Source: Mycosarcoma maydis (Eukaryota; Basidiomycota; Ustilaginomycetes; Ustilaginales). Taken from it: a DNA stretch of 64,000 bases. The stretch spans positions 62,001-126,000 of the forward strand of contig NC_026493.1 of assembly GCF_000328475.2 (NCBI RefSeq). The letters are read 5' to 3'. The notes under the pieces are model-generated. The model had not been told where the DNA came from and did not search any database. It saw only the letters and a list, made by a program, of their open reading frames with translations. The translations under genes were made by a program, and so were the position numbers. Shown in pieces: positions 49,678 to 60,282 of the stretch; the first letter of the stretch is position 1, and each line of letters opens with the position of its first letter.

Positions 49678-49779
49678 TGCATTGACGGGGAATCGAACCC
49701 CGGTCGGGACGAATTCGTGGTTGGACCTTCTAAGAAGGCGGGCTGGCAACGTCCCGTGATACCACTACACTACCAATGC
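49678..49779 (-). tRNA. tRNA-Gly (anticodon GCC) with a 31-nt intron
   Basis: Acceptor GCATTGG pairs with TCAATGC (one G-U). The D arm is GTGTAGTGGTATCAC and the anticodon stem GGACG/CGTCC. The loop is TTGCCA plus T38 after intron removal, the variable loop has 4 nt, the T arm is CGGGG-TTCGATT-CCCCG and the discriminator is A. The anticodon lies at 49745-49747 and the intron at 49713-49743, after position 37. Mature length is 71 nt. Confidence 0.94.
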
Positions 49780-50100
49780 TGTGATGTCCCAACTAAAAGG
49801 GGAAGCTTATATGTATTATGTTAAATGATGGGGTTGGAATGACTTAACACATTTGCCGTGCGTCGTGTCTCTGTTCGCACATGAATTCAATCGTGAATTG
49901 TGCACATGAAACCAGAAGGCTTTTCGCAACTGGCCTGCGCAGCATCCAAACTTCCATATTCGTGATTCTTCGAGAAGAGAGGCTCGATTGATGCATGTCA
50001 ATGACAGAAGAAGATGCAATTGCAAGTGCAGAAAGGCCTTTCGAAACAGTTAAGTGTGCGAGTGCTCTCAAAGGATCTACAGATGGAGAAAGTATGCTGT
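49780..50100. other. Intergenic: tRNA-Gly 5' flank and sok1 3' flank
   Basis: 321 bp with isolated AATCGTGAATTG and TTCGTGATTC words. No gene. Confidence 0.6.
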
Positions 50101-53100
50101 TCAGGATCGTTGAATACCGCCTCCAGACTTGTGGCGGCCCGACTCGATTCCCTCATACAGATTGCGGAAGACACGTAAATGAAAGGTGGCCACTTTAGCA
50201 ATGCGTTCCGAGAGCAGACGGATTTCGGCGGCGAACGGATCAAGGCCGGCCCGAGACATGGATGCGTCCCATGGCGAGGCTGCTGTGGCAGCGGAAGCAA
50301 CGTCAGATGACGGCGAGGCTGTGAAGGAGACGTCGCTTCTAAGCCTCTTAGCCGAGGCAACATCTTTGTCCTCTCGGATTTCCGAAGGGACCGCTCGCTT
50401 CTGATTGGGTCGATCAGCTTCAAGACTCGCTACGCTCGACGGGGGCGCAGAGGCGCAGACCACAGCCGATGGCGAGGGTTGCAGTCCGTTGCGCACCTTA
50501 TCGCCGAGCATGCCCTGCACAACGTCGCGCAAACGACTCTGGCAAATCTTATGGAGCGCCGATCCGCTGCGCAGGTTGGTGTCCATCCACGAGTTGAGAA
50601 GCTTCTGCGTAGCGGTCGATGGTGCCGCTGCCTTGACCGTGCTCGGGTCTGATGAGCCAGCGCGAGCAGCCATTTGAACAGCCGCAGCACGTGCAGCCAC
50701 CTGCAGAAGCACATTCTGCATCGCGCGACGCCAACGCGGGTGGTCCAACTTGGCGAATCCGCCAGCACTGCCGAGGAAGAGCTTGCCATCGACGCCAGCA
50801 TTACGGCGCGTCGGGCTGCCCGCACCGGTCGCCGCCGTCGGTGTCGGCGGAAGAGCGCTAGAGCTGGAAAGGCACAGGTTGGCATCATTGACGAGGCACC
50901 AGATTTCACCCTTGATTCCCTTGAGCTGGTTGTGCACAATGCTGCCCACAGAGGCAGGCAATGCCTTGCCGTCATCCAGAGGTGTGCTGCAAAGCTGTCG
51001 GAAGAGCAGCACCAGCATGTAGACAATCGTGAGGTCCGAGACATCGTTGTGGAATGTCATCATGCGGTACGCGTCAAACTGAAACGTCTCGGGATAAAGA
51101 GAAGCAAACGTGTTGTTCAACGACGATGAAGATGGAGAGCCCAGTGGCGTGGCTACGGGCGAAAGCAATGGAAGAGATCCCGGCACGTCAAAGATAAGTT
51201 GAAGCATGCCTTGGTTGAATGCCTTGATCATGGCTTCGTTGCGAGGTGTATCGGCGCCGACGTTCGAAGAGCTCAACACCTGCTGAATCCAGGCGGTGGT
51301 CTTTTCGAGCGACATTTTGCCTTGCTCGATTTGCTCCTTAAACCATCGAATCTCAAAGTCGACTGCCGTCTCGACCAGGAAAGGACGTGCCGACCGTAGC
51401 TGATGGTTGGCAATGTCGAGCTTCATGAGCTCGAGAATCTCGAAGCAGAGTCGAAGACCCTTGCCAATGTTGCGGCCTACGCAGACCACCTCGACCATCT
51501 TATCGATCGCCTCATCACGCATCGGTGCGCAGTGGAGTTTGAGTATGGATCCCATAAAGGTGATCAGGGAAGGGACGTCGAGTACACCGTGCTGCAGCTC
51601 TTGGGAGATGAGGTGCGGGTCTAGGGTCTGCGCAATGAGCTGGTGATGCGTGGTCGTCCAGGAAGTCGCAGAGGGGGACAACGTGACTGTCTTCTGAGAC
51701 ACAGACGAGGTGACTGCTTCTGTGACGTTGGCCTCGTCGGCCTTGTGTCCGTCTGTCGCCGAAGCTACCGTGGCCACGTCGGTGTCAGCTGCCAGTGCGT
51801 CGGCGGGGTAGTTGGAGGGCAGAATTGACAGACAGATGGTTCGCAGCTCCTGCACCAGGAGAGGGATGCGCGAAGGGATGCGTGACTGCTGCAAAGGCTT
51901 GGGAGCTTCTCGAGTGCCGGCAGCACCGATCTTGTGCAGGCTCCTCTTTGCCTTGCAAGTGCAGGGCAAGAGTTGGCCATTGGAGAAAGCAGTGCAAGTG
52001 CAACCGGTTTCAATCTCACGAACCACGGCAGTCCAGTACCTTTCTCCAGCCTCGCGCTTGCGGCGGCCACGCTCTCCGTCAAAGTTAGGGCGGAACTGAA
52101 CGTTGGGGTCAAAGACAACGTCGTGACGAAGCTGGGGATTCTTGAGAATCTCAAACAAGTCAAGTTCACGTAGGGTGTGGCGCGTGATGGGAGGATGCAA
52201 GGTGGGCGTAAAGATGGAGCGCGAGCGAGAGCTGTTGGCTCCGGATGGATGATGAGCGACATTGAAAGGGTATCCTTTCGAGGAGCGTGTGTTGGCGCAT
52301 TTTGCAGAGGTGCTGGCTCCTTCGCGACCTTGTCGTGCATGCGACGAGACGTAGCTAGCCCAGTGGCTTGGCAGGACGAGGCGATGATGCGACGGTGCGG
52401 TGATGTCCAAGGTCGCCTTGGCGCGAAGGTTGGGCACACTTTGGGCACGAACAAGGCGGGGCATCTTGCGCGAGATGATTGTATGCTGCGGGCGAGGCGG
52501 GGCCACCGATGGGTAAGCGGGCACGTCCTCAAAGTGTTTGCTGCCGTGACGGCTGGTGATGCCGTGTCCAACGATCGGGATCTCCTTGGAGCTTGCACCG
52601 GACCCAACTTGGGTGCGATGGATGGATGCCGAAGCATCATTAGCAGTGAAAGAGGTAGATGGGGCTGCCTGAGGATGCAAGGAATTGTACTTGTGCGCTA
52701 TATTTGATGATGAGTCTGGAAGCGCGTCGTCGGTAGGAACGACACCTTTCGGCACTTCGGCGACGTTCCTAGAAGAGTGAACCTGCGAAAGGTGGAAAGG
52801 AAGGCCGGCGTCGCTGCAACGTCGAGCGTCGTCAACAGTTTGCAGGTTATGGAACTTGGAAACTCCGTCGGAGATCGAAGCGTCTTCGATCCTTCTGCGC
52901 TTGGCTGCTGGCACAGGCTGAAGCTGGAAGGCTGATCGCGAGGCATTTGCACCTGGGGGCAGGATACCCGGGACGCATACAGGGAGTGCCGATCGCTCTA
53001 GTTGCTTGGGCTCGCTGAGCTGCAGAGAAGATGTTCTCAACCAAGGACGCGCAGATTCCGCCGCTGAACTCGGTTTATGACCGACAAGTGTTTGAGCCTG

Positions 53101-54006
53101 GTCACGATGTACAACTTGCTGTTGTTTCGAGATACCACATCGTTCACTTGCCACTGTCTCCGAGATGCGGCCTGCTGGTGACTGCCCAAGGTGACTTGTC
53201 TGCGGATGAAGCGCAGCAGAGGATGGACGGCGTTGGGGAATAGGAGTGGATTGCGCTCCATACCCGAAAGCAGAAAAGGACGGTGAAGGAGAAATGCCTA
53301 GATCTGGACTTGGCGGCACAGAAAGGCTTGTTTGCGAAAGGGAACTCTGAAGCTGTGCAGCCCGGGGTGCCGATGTTTGTTCGTTCTGCTGTTCCCTTGA
53401 TGACGAGCCGGAGGCGAGAGGGGATGGCTGCGCATCGAGTTGTGCTGATTCACCGCCGCAGGAGGTCAGTGGTGGTGGTTGTAAAGAAGCACGCTGTGAG
53501 ACTGGGTCGCTTTGATGCAAGTCATGAGCTGCGCTAGCAGACATGACTTGTGATTGACTTGAGGAGACGGGCATGACGATGCAGGCGTTGGAGCTGCGTG
53601 GATCGCGACGATCTTCTGCTGTTGGGGGAGAGTAATCAAAATCGGCAAGGAGGGAGTTGCAGCGGCGCTGGTCCTGCCAGTCTGAAAACTGAGCGGAAGG
53701 ATTCTGGTGGATGATGTTGGACGCCTTGTCTGAGCCAGCGGCCGGCCTGCCATTGTCGGCGTTGTCGATGGTAGAGCGCGAAGTGCTGGCGACCTGCGAA
53801 ACACCGTGTATACTATCGGTGGGATGTTCCGAAGTGATCGGCGAGGAAGGAGGATGTGCGCCCATGCTGGGAGAAGAGCTGAATGCGGCGGTGGAGAGCT
53901 TGCGCTTTCCTACCCGTGCTGCTGTAGTCACAGTTGAGGCAGAAGTGCTGATGGAAGGCGAACGGCGAATACGGAACCGCTGTGGGTCGTCTGCTGAAGC
54001 GTCCAT
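50101..54006 (-). CDS. sok1: Sok1/T-complex protein 11 (TCP11) family protein
   Basis: A single exon of 1301 residues from the ATG at 54006 (MDASADDPQRF). The first 600 residues are low-complexity, Ser/Gln/Pro-rich. The conserved part begins near 612 with LRELDLFEILKNPQLRHDVV and FRPNFDGERGRRKRE, the fungal Sok1 block. A short Cys-rich insert follows (CTCTAFSNGQLLPCTCKAK). The TCP11 helical domain runs to the end, including LITFMGSILKLHCAPMRDE and ARPFLVETAVDFEIRWFKEQ. Yeast Sok1 is a high-copy suppressor of PKA loss. The molecular activity of the family is not established. The C-terminal part is interrupted by Ala/Thr-rich spacers. Confidence 0.88.
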   Translation of the reverse strand: MDASADDPQRFRIRRSPSISTSASTVTTAARVGKRKLSTAAFSSSPSMGAHPPSSPITSEHPTDSIHGVSQVASTSRSTIDNADNGRPAAGSDKASNIIHQNPSAQFSDWQDQRRCNSLLADFDYSPPTAEDRRDPRSSNACIVMPVSSSQSQVMSASAAHDLHQSDPVSQRASLQPPPLTSCGGESAQLDAQPSPLASGSSSREQQNEQTSAPRAAQLQSSLSQTSLSVPPSPDLGISPSPSFSAFGYGAQSTPIPQRRPSSAALHPQTSHLGQSPAGRISETVASERCGISKQQQVVHRDQAQTLVGHKPSSAAESARPWLRTSSLQLSEPKQLERSALPVCVPGILPPGANASRSAFQLQPVPAAKRRRIEDASISDGVSKFHNLQTVDDARRCSDAGLPFHLSQVHSSRNVAEVPKGVVPTDDALPDSSSNIAHKYNSLHPQAAPSTSFTANDASASIHRTQVGSGASSKEIPIVGHGITSRHGSKHFEDVPAYPSVAPPRPQHTIISRKMPRLVRAQSVPNLRAKATLDITAPSHHRLVLPSHWASYVSSHARQGREGASTSAKCANTRSSKGYPFNVAHHPSGANSSRSRSIFTPTLHPPITRHTLRELDLFEILKNPQLRHDVVFDPNVQFRPNFDGERGRRKREAGERYWTAVVREIETGCTCTAFSNGQLLPCTCKAKRSLHKIGAAGTREAPKPLQQSRIPSRIPLLVQELRTICLSILPSNYPADALAADTDVATVASATDGHKADEANVTEAVTSSVSQKTVTLSPSATSWTTTHHQLIAQTLDPHLISQELQHGVLDVPSLITFMGSILKLHCAPMRDEAIDKMVEVVCVGRNIGKGLRLCFEILELMKLDIANHQLRSARPFLVETAVDFEIRWFKEQIEQGKMSLEKTTAWIQQVLSSSNVGADTPRNEAMIKAFNQGMLQLIFDVPGSLPLLSPVATPLGSPSSSSLNNTFASLYPETFQFDAYRMMTFHNDVSDLTIVYMLVLLFRQLCSTPLDDGKALPASVGSIVHNQLKGIKGEIWCLVNDANLCLSSSSALPPTPTAATGAGSPTRRNAGVDGKLFLGSAGGFAKLDHPRWRRAMQNVLLQVAARAAAVQMAARAGSSDPSTVKAAAPSTATQKLLNSWMDTNLRSGSALHKICQSRLRDVVQGMLGDKVRNGLQPSPSAVVCASAPPSSVASLEADRPNQKRAVPSEIREDKDVASAKRLRSDVSFTASPSSDVASAATAASPWDASMSRAGLDPFAAEIRLLSERIAKVATFHLRVFRNLYEGIESGRHKSGGGIQRS

Positions 54007-54522
54007 GTTGATGAGCAGATCGAGTATCAGAGACTTGTCAAGATGCGAAACGGCGCGGAGCTAGGATACAGCCAATGCTGATCGCCTCTGAAAGGTCACG
54101 CTCTGTCGCTCGGGATCATCAACAAAGTTGATCAGCAGACAGAGGTGTGTATCGAGAGGATGTATCGAGAGGAGACGAAGGACAGACGGACGGCAATGCT
54201 TCAAGACTGAGAGGTTGATGGAGCAAGGCCAGGGGAAGAGTAGAGTTGATTTCCTGCTTCTAGTCAAGACTTTGACGATCCAAAGTAGAGTCAAGCGCAG
54301 TTTGCATACCCTTGTTGTGAGACTGGCGATGCTCGGTAAGCCTCAGAGCTAGGTGAACCGACCAGAGGCTGAAGCGCTACGACGAGATTCGATTCGATGC
54401 TGTGGTTCAAGGTGATTGATCTCGACGAGAAAGTCCAAGGAAAGCAGTGTGTAAGCGTGAGGCGGAATGGTAGCGGAGAAAAAAGATGATGACGAAGAGA
54501 CAGCGAAGGCGAGAGGATGGTT

Positions 54523-54592
54523 GTGAGGGTGATGAGGGTGATGAGAGTGATGAGAGTGATGAGAGGGATGAGAGGGATGAGAGGGATGAGCG
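54523..54592. repeat. 9-bp minisatellite (GTGATGAGA-type)
   Basis: About seven imperfect tandem copies of a nonamer, GTGATGAGG/GTGATGAGA changing to GGGATGAGA, about 520 bp upstream of the sok1 start. Strongly strand-asymmetric (purine-rich on +). Confidence 0.92.
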
Positions 54593-57188
54593 TTGAGGAG
54601 AGAAGAGGCGAGGGCAGGGTCGAGTGTAAGCGACTAAGTGCGATTGCCACCGGGTCGGGGACGTTGGCAAGCTGTCAGAGAGGTGAGAGAAACGAGGCGG
54701 TAGGAGTCAGCATTGAGAAAGGGATAGGCAAGTTAGTGGTGGGTCTGGGCTTCGGGTTTGGAACCGAGGAGACAGCAAGACACGAGCGAATTGCGTCGGC
54801 GGCCAGTCGAGGGAGGATATGCGGAGCGGGGCGCCAGATGCACAAGGCTACATTCGTGATTCACGATTTGAAAGCCGGTGTGCCGCGAGAGAGGACACGG
54901 TTGGTCAGTACCTTTGGATCACACACTCCGAGACGAGGCAATACAAGACAGGCACCAGCTTCTGTTTAGCGTTTCGAGTGAGACCTGAGCGTGATGAGAC
55001 GGAGAAAAGCATTTAGAGTCATCATACGACTTGAATTTCTTTCACTTTGTCTTGGCCAAGATTGGGGGCGAGTTAGCGTCGCAAAACTAGAGCAGTGTGT
55101 ATCATCAGGATGATCGCCGCCGCGATGATTATGAGGTTGCAAACACTCAAGACTTAGTTAGCTAAATCCTGAATCACGAATGCAATCAATCTTGACGAAA
55201 GTATTGGCGAAGAGGTTTCATCAAAGCTAGTGGCGCCATGGCTGCTGAGTTACGTAGTCGACCGCTGAGAAACGCCCAGCGCGGTTGAAATGGAATGGGG
55301 CGTCAAAAGTAGCGAGTTGTATAAGTGAATAGCACACACTATCCATGATGCTTGGTGTGGTCAGGGCCAAATGAAGTCTAAGACATGGCCAACAGGCGAG
55401 AAAAAAAGGCAAGATCAAGAAGCGAGCTAGCGAGCGAATGAGCGAGCCAAACCCGACATGAGTCGTGAGTCTGCCAGCCAGATTGCGAAACGATTATTGA
55501 TTCACTTGAATCAAATCTGGCAAGTGAAGCCACCGAAACCGAAATTTAGAGTCGCAAGCAAGGGTTTTCCTGCGTTGCTTTTCATCAGAGAAGCCAATTA
55601 AAGCAGGGCGACGCTTCGCAACTGCAACAATCAAATGTGAATGTGAATTCAGGGGTTCGTGGAGTAAAGACTGGCCCAAATGACACGCCGGGCGCGTCGT
55701 TGGCGCAACTTGCGTGTTGCCGCTCAGCGAGCGCCTCGGCTGGACTTGAATTTAGGTGCGTATTGGTCGGTTGACTGTGTGCTCTGTGTGAATTGTCGGT
55801 GCATCTCCGTGCCATTTGGCTTGGTTCTATGTTTTGCGATTTATTTATTGATTGATTGCCCATTCCTTTTTTATCCCGACCAAGTTTGTGTCTTGAATTC
55901 ATGATTCATGAGATTGATTTTTTTTTTTTTTGGTTGGCCAAATCTGGTCGTGCTGAATGATGAGAGGGAATAGTTCTCTCAGTTTCGTGTGTGTCTCGGC
56001 GGCGGCCCGACGGGGAGGGTGAAGATTTTGACCGTGTCTGAGATGATGCGTATTTTCCCGCTAACAAGCAGCACATGGAGGTTTTCTTGTTCTGACATTC
56101 GTGACGGTGTGCGACATAATTTGAGAGGGGCCAACAAAGTCTCAGCTGCTGCATGATTCAAAAGAAACCTCGACGAGACAAGACAACCCGTAAGTCATCA
56201 TCATCGATCATGGAAGCTTTTGTCTCACCCTGCAGCTTCAAACTGTACGGTAACCGTGCCGCACCGCACCGCACTGCACAGCCCTGCACCGACTTGCACC
56301 GCCTGCATTGTAATGCAAGATCTCTCGCGAGCGGCTGGCGTGCTAAATGCACTGTATGCAGGCGGGTTGATTCCTTCCATCGGAATTTGCGATCAACATA
56401 ATCCTTTCTCCGACCTGGAATGCTCAGCGATTCACGATTCTTTCAAGCACGTTCATCGCCGTCGGTCTCAAGCGACCGCACACTTCGATTCGGATTGCTG
56501 CGTGCGGCTGCGTGCGGTGCGCTTGCGATGAGCCAGTTTAAATTTGCCAAGTCGATTTGACTCTCGCTTTACCATTCACGAGCGTCGACCAGAAACACTC
56601 GCGGATGTTCATCACATTCACGATTGGCTAGCAGGCTGCTTCTCGATGTCGATCGGCAGTGAGCCGTTTGCTGGAACTGAACTGCTGTATACATGGGCAA
56701 GGCTGCAGACGAAGTTTTACCAAGAAACTCGTGATCCCTCCGACAAAGTGGTAAAACGAGGTATGGTCATAAATAACGTAGCCACTGAGTATGCGGAGCC
56801 GGCAATCGTGAATAAGCAGCGGTAAGCATGGAGTGCGGATTAGAAAGACAACGCGACAGCCCGCCACGCAACGCCAACGCCCTGAGTGAGGAGTTTTTCA
56901 AGCGAGGCCGAAGCGAAGCGGAATCTCAAGTTTTAGCAGACGCCTCCTGCAAGTCGGCACTGCAACGATTCAACAGGTAAGTGCATTCATGATTCACGAT
57001 TAACTTAGAAGCACGAAGCAATTCACGTTTCACGATTCACGATTGTTACTTTAATGATACTTTTCTTTGTGGTAATTTGTACTTTTTCTTGTTCGGCATG
57101 GGAACGTGGAAATAGGAGACTCGCTTGTTAACCTAGCAATCACAGAATTGTTCTGAATCAAAGGCATTATTGCGCTTGTCGATCTGAT

Positions 57189-57215
57189 CATATTCACGAT
57201 TCACGATTCACGACT
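57189..57215. repeat. GATTCAC tandem words
   Basis: Three near-tandem ATTCACG/GATTCACGA copies in the gene-poor region, part of the intergenic repeat family. Confidence 0.8.
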
Positions 57216-59273
57216 CTGTTCGTGCGCGAGACGCTGCTCTACTTGCTTCGCCTCTGTCGACCCGATGACTTTGTGACGGACGACGCCGGATGTAACTTGT
57301 CTCTGTCGATAGGCTTATGTTCCCGAACCCGCTCAAGTCGAAAGTCAGACAGGACGCGGCACCTCATTGAACATAATTAGCAAGAGGCAGAACGACTACC
57401 GATGATCGATCTTCAGGGAGGAGCTTTTACCTACACATATGCAAGAAGCAAGCGAGACAAGTTGACTTCGTTTAACTTGGTTGTAACGCTGCATCATACG
57501 CTCGGCTATCGAGGCCAAGTGCTCTGATCAGCTTTGTTTCTCTCTGATGCGATGCGCTTTTTGCGTCCAACTCATTCTGCCATGGTCCACCTAGTGTCAA
57601 CGGACCAATAGTGTTTGATGGGGGGAAGCAAACAGCATAAGAGGAGATTACCCGAACTGACCCGGAGCACGGCGTCTTCTTCTATTCTCGAGCTCGCGCA
57701 GCATAGGTGCCACACGATGTACTCCAATCTAGTTTACACGTGGCTTTGCTTGGCTGTAGGCTGCAGATCCCGTCCGCTTCTTCCTTGTCGTCTCCAATCA
57801 AGCACAAATGTACTGTACATCTTAGGTGCCACAATAAGTCGGAAAGCTAGTTCTAAGCTGCAGTTCAATGCTGCAAGGAAAGCTTGCCCTCTCCCAGCTC
57901 CAGCCCACCCTCACTGATGTGCCAACCCGCGCTGATAGTCATCTGGATCAAGTTCAGAGATGGAACCATGCGGCAATTGGAATTTCGTAGTACTTTAAGG
58001 GTCCCTTGGTTGTTCAGACTCCGCCCAATATTGACCAGATTGCTACAACGCTCCCTAAACCATTCCTATGTAGCCAACGTTCGTCGGATCTTGAACCAAT
58101 CGACTTGTCTTGCAGATGCTCCAGATAACGCTTCGCCTGCTATCAGGAAGCGATCAGAATCCGAGTCACACGTACCGTCGTCGCTCTTGAGCTCTAAGGG
58201 TGGTTTGGGAATCAGCTCCAATCCACTCGGCGATTCGCAATGCAAGAGGGTTATTGTGCCTTGGCAGAGTCGCTAAATGGAGACATCGCTTCTGCAAGAA
58301 GCGAGGCAGTGGCGTCAACGGGCCCGTGACAATGCGCCCAATTGTTTGATGTTACCACCATCCATGGTTTTCGAGCAATCAGTGACGTCGATTGAGCTGA
58401 TCATTTGTTGCCTCGCAGAAAGACGGCGTCAAGATACAATTCAGCTGAGCAGACCCCTTAGGCATAGTGTGGCTGGACGCAACAGCAGACATGGGATGAT
58501 GCTCCAGGTCCTATCCGCATGAAGACTTGGCCCGTACGCTGGCACAATGTTTGCGGAGAAAATACAGCCAATCGTGGTGCAATTATACAGTAGCAGCGTT
58601 GGCGAGTCGCAAGTCAGAGTGTTTGCTCATCGCTGCTCAAAGAGGTTCAGTTTCAAATATGCCATGACTAGAGGCGTCAGAAGGAGAATGATCGGAGTTG
58701 CAATTTTGCGCGTCATCCATCCGTCACCGTCACATTCAAATCGAGTAGATTCTTTTTATGATTTTCGGAATTGATTGATGGTGTCTCACTTGGTTTGTGA
58801 GTGGCGTTGCCTATTTTATATTGACAATCGTGAATCTATTCAAGGCCCTCGCTCTGCATCGAAGCTGGCTGACATCGCATCTCGAACGAATTTCGCCGTC
58901 CCGATACACTGTACGGTACAGCAATTTTCGCTGTCCGACGGCAAGACACGGGAAGGCGTTGGTCGGGTCGTCCCGATTGTAGCCCAGTCCCGATGGACTC
59001 ACAACGAGAACCACCGCAAATCAAGAATCGTGAAGGCACAGAACTGTACAATCGTGTGGACGAGATATGTTAATTCAGCCGAAGCTACTTTAGTTCTTTC
59101 CCACCGTCTCTTTTTGTTTCGCTTGACGAATGAATCTGGTCTCGCTTCCCCACGTCGTAACACCGCGCGCATCTAGTTATCACATTTCACATTCACGATT
59201 CAATGTGAATGATACGTGATTAGCGCCTTGGCGCCTTCACTTTTTCCGTTGAACCGTCGAAATCGCCGCAGCC

Positions 59274-59286
59274 ACTTCCGACGGTG
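59274..59286. repeat. Left copy of 13-bp direct repeat (target-site duplication)
   Basis: ACTTCCGACGGTG, identical to 59668-59680. Confidence 0.9.
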
Positions 59287-59667
59287 GGGGGAAGGCCTCA
59301 TAGCTCATTCGTTATACTAGCCAAAAACCCGTCTGTTCGACACTTCCGGGTGAGGGAGGAAACAATGCGCTCTATCCTGCTGATGTCGGGGCTCAATTCC
59401 CCCTACCGAGCTAGTCATTGAGGTTTTGCAGGTTCCTCATAGGACCCGGTCCCGGCAACCGAAGCCCAGGCCTAGCCCAGAAGGACTTTTCGCTTTGGCA
59501 TGCGGACTAAAAGTTCTTGCGTTAGTTTCACGCATCATACCTGAGTCCTTTACCTAGTCTTCTGAGCTACTATTTGACGGGAGTCTGCATAGGCCGCTAT
59601 TCAAGGCTTCGGACGGCCCCTAGACAAAAAAACCCAAAATACACAACAACTACTACTTACTACTACT

Positions 59668-59680
59668 ACTTCCGACGGTG
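59668..59680. repeat. Right copy of 13-bp direct repeat (target-site duplication)
   Basis: ACTTCCGACGGTG directly after the (TAC)n tail of the insert. Confidence 0.9.
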
Positions 59681-60282
59681 ATTCACGATTATCTCGCCCC
59701 TTGTGGCCCTTGAAAACCTTGATCCGTTTCGGATCCGACGCTCGCCAATTTTGCCACATGTTTTGGAAGCGCCGGACAAGTGCGCCTCGCACATCTCTAG
59801 CGAGACACACAAAGTCACACACAAGCCCACGGTTCCCTCCCCTTTCAATTTGACGCCGGATTTCCGTACGCTGCCTGGCGGCATGGCCGTCCGGCGTGTT
59901 TTATTGCGACGCCCCTTCATCCTCGATGTGGCGCTCGCACTGCCGGTCTCGTCGATCGCGATTCAGATCCATGTTCGGTGGCCACCACAGTCTGATTCGG
60001 TACATGTCGCGAGACAAAGCTGCGCAAGCCAAATCATCCCTCGCTAGCGCCTTGTTGGCGTTGGTGTGATTATAATAACACATGCGTCGAAAGATAGATG
60101 CCGAATCCGGACGTTTGCTCGCGACCACTTGCACAATCAACGCTTTCGTTCACCCCGGCGTAAGCACAAAGAGGGATCTGTTTCATGCCTGGTCCATTGA
60201 GCAATCACGCTGTTTGTTGGCGAAGCTGCGACAGGCAAGGACTTGGGTGCGTCGCGCGACAAGATGCAAGGTCAGGATTACG

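Larger units (their letters stand above)
59274..59680 (+). mobile_element. Putative tRNA-derived SINE flanked by a 13-bp target-site duplication
   Basis: An insert of about 381 bp (59287-59667) lies between two exact copies of ACTTCCGACGGTG (59274-59286 and 59668-59680). Near its 5' end TAGCTCATTCG (59301-59311) fits the Pol III A box TRGYNNANNNG at every defined base. GTTCGACAC (59335-59343) fits the B box GWTCRANNC. A second T-arm-like hairpin, GGGGCTCAATTCCCC, lies at 59388-59402. The 3' end is A-rich (ACAAAAAAACCC) and runs into TAC/ACT trinucleotides. There is no coding potential, as expected for a SINE mobilised by an unrelated LINE. With the insert and one repeat removed, the flank reads continuously into a normal intergenic ATTCACGATT word. 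Confidence 0.6.
54007..60282. other. 6.3-kb gene-poor region
   Basis: The longest stretch without a recognised gene. It holds a 9-bp minisatellite (54523-54592), a T12 tract (55919-55932), several GATTCAC/GTGAATC clusters (for example 57040-57046, 57189-57215) and the SINE-like insertion at 59274-59680. Short open frames, including back-to-back ones at 57615-58522, show no family motif. The part from about 55 to 59.2 kb looks more AT-rich than the genes on either side. Confidence 0.6.

Noticed and set aside
57615..58522. Back-to-back short plus-strand frames
   Set aside because: No motif in any frame on either strand; not convincing as a gene or a transposase remnant.
59703..60047. 114-codon plus-strand frame after the SINE-like element
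   Set aside because: It starts at GTG, not ATG, and shows no family motif.
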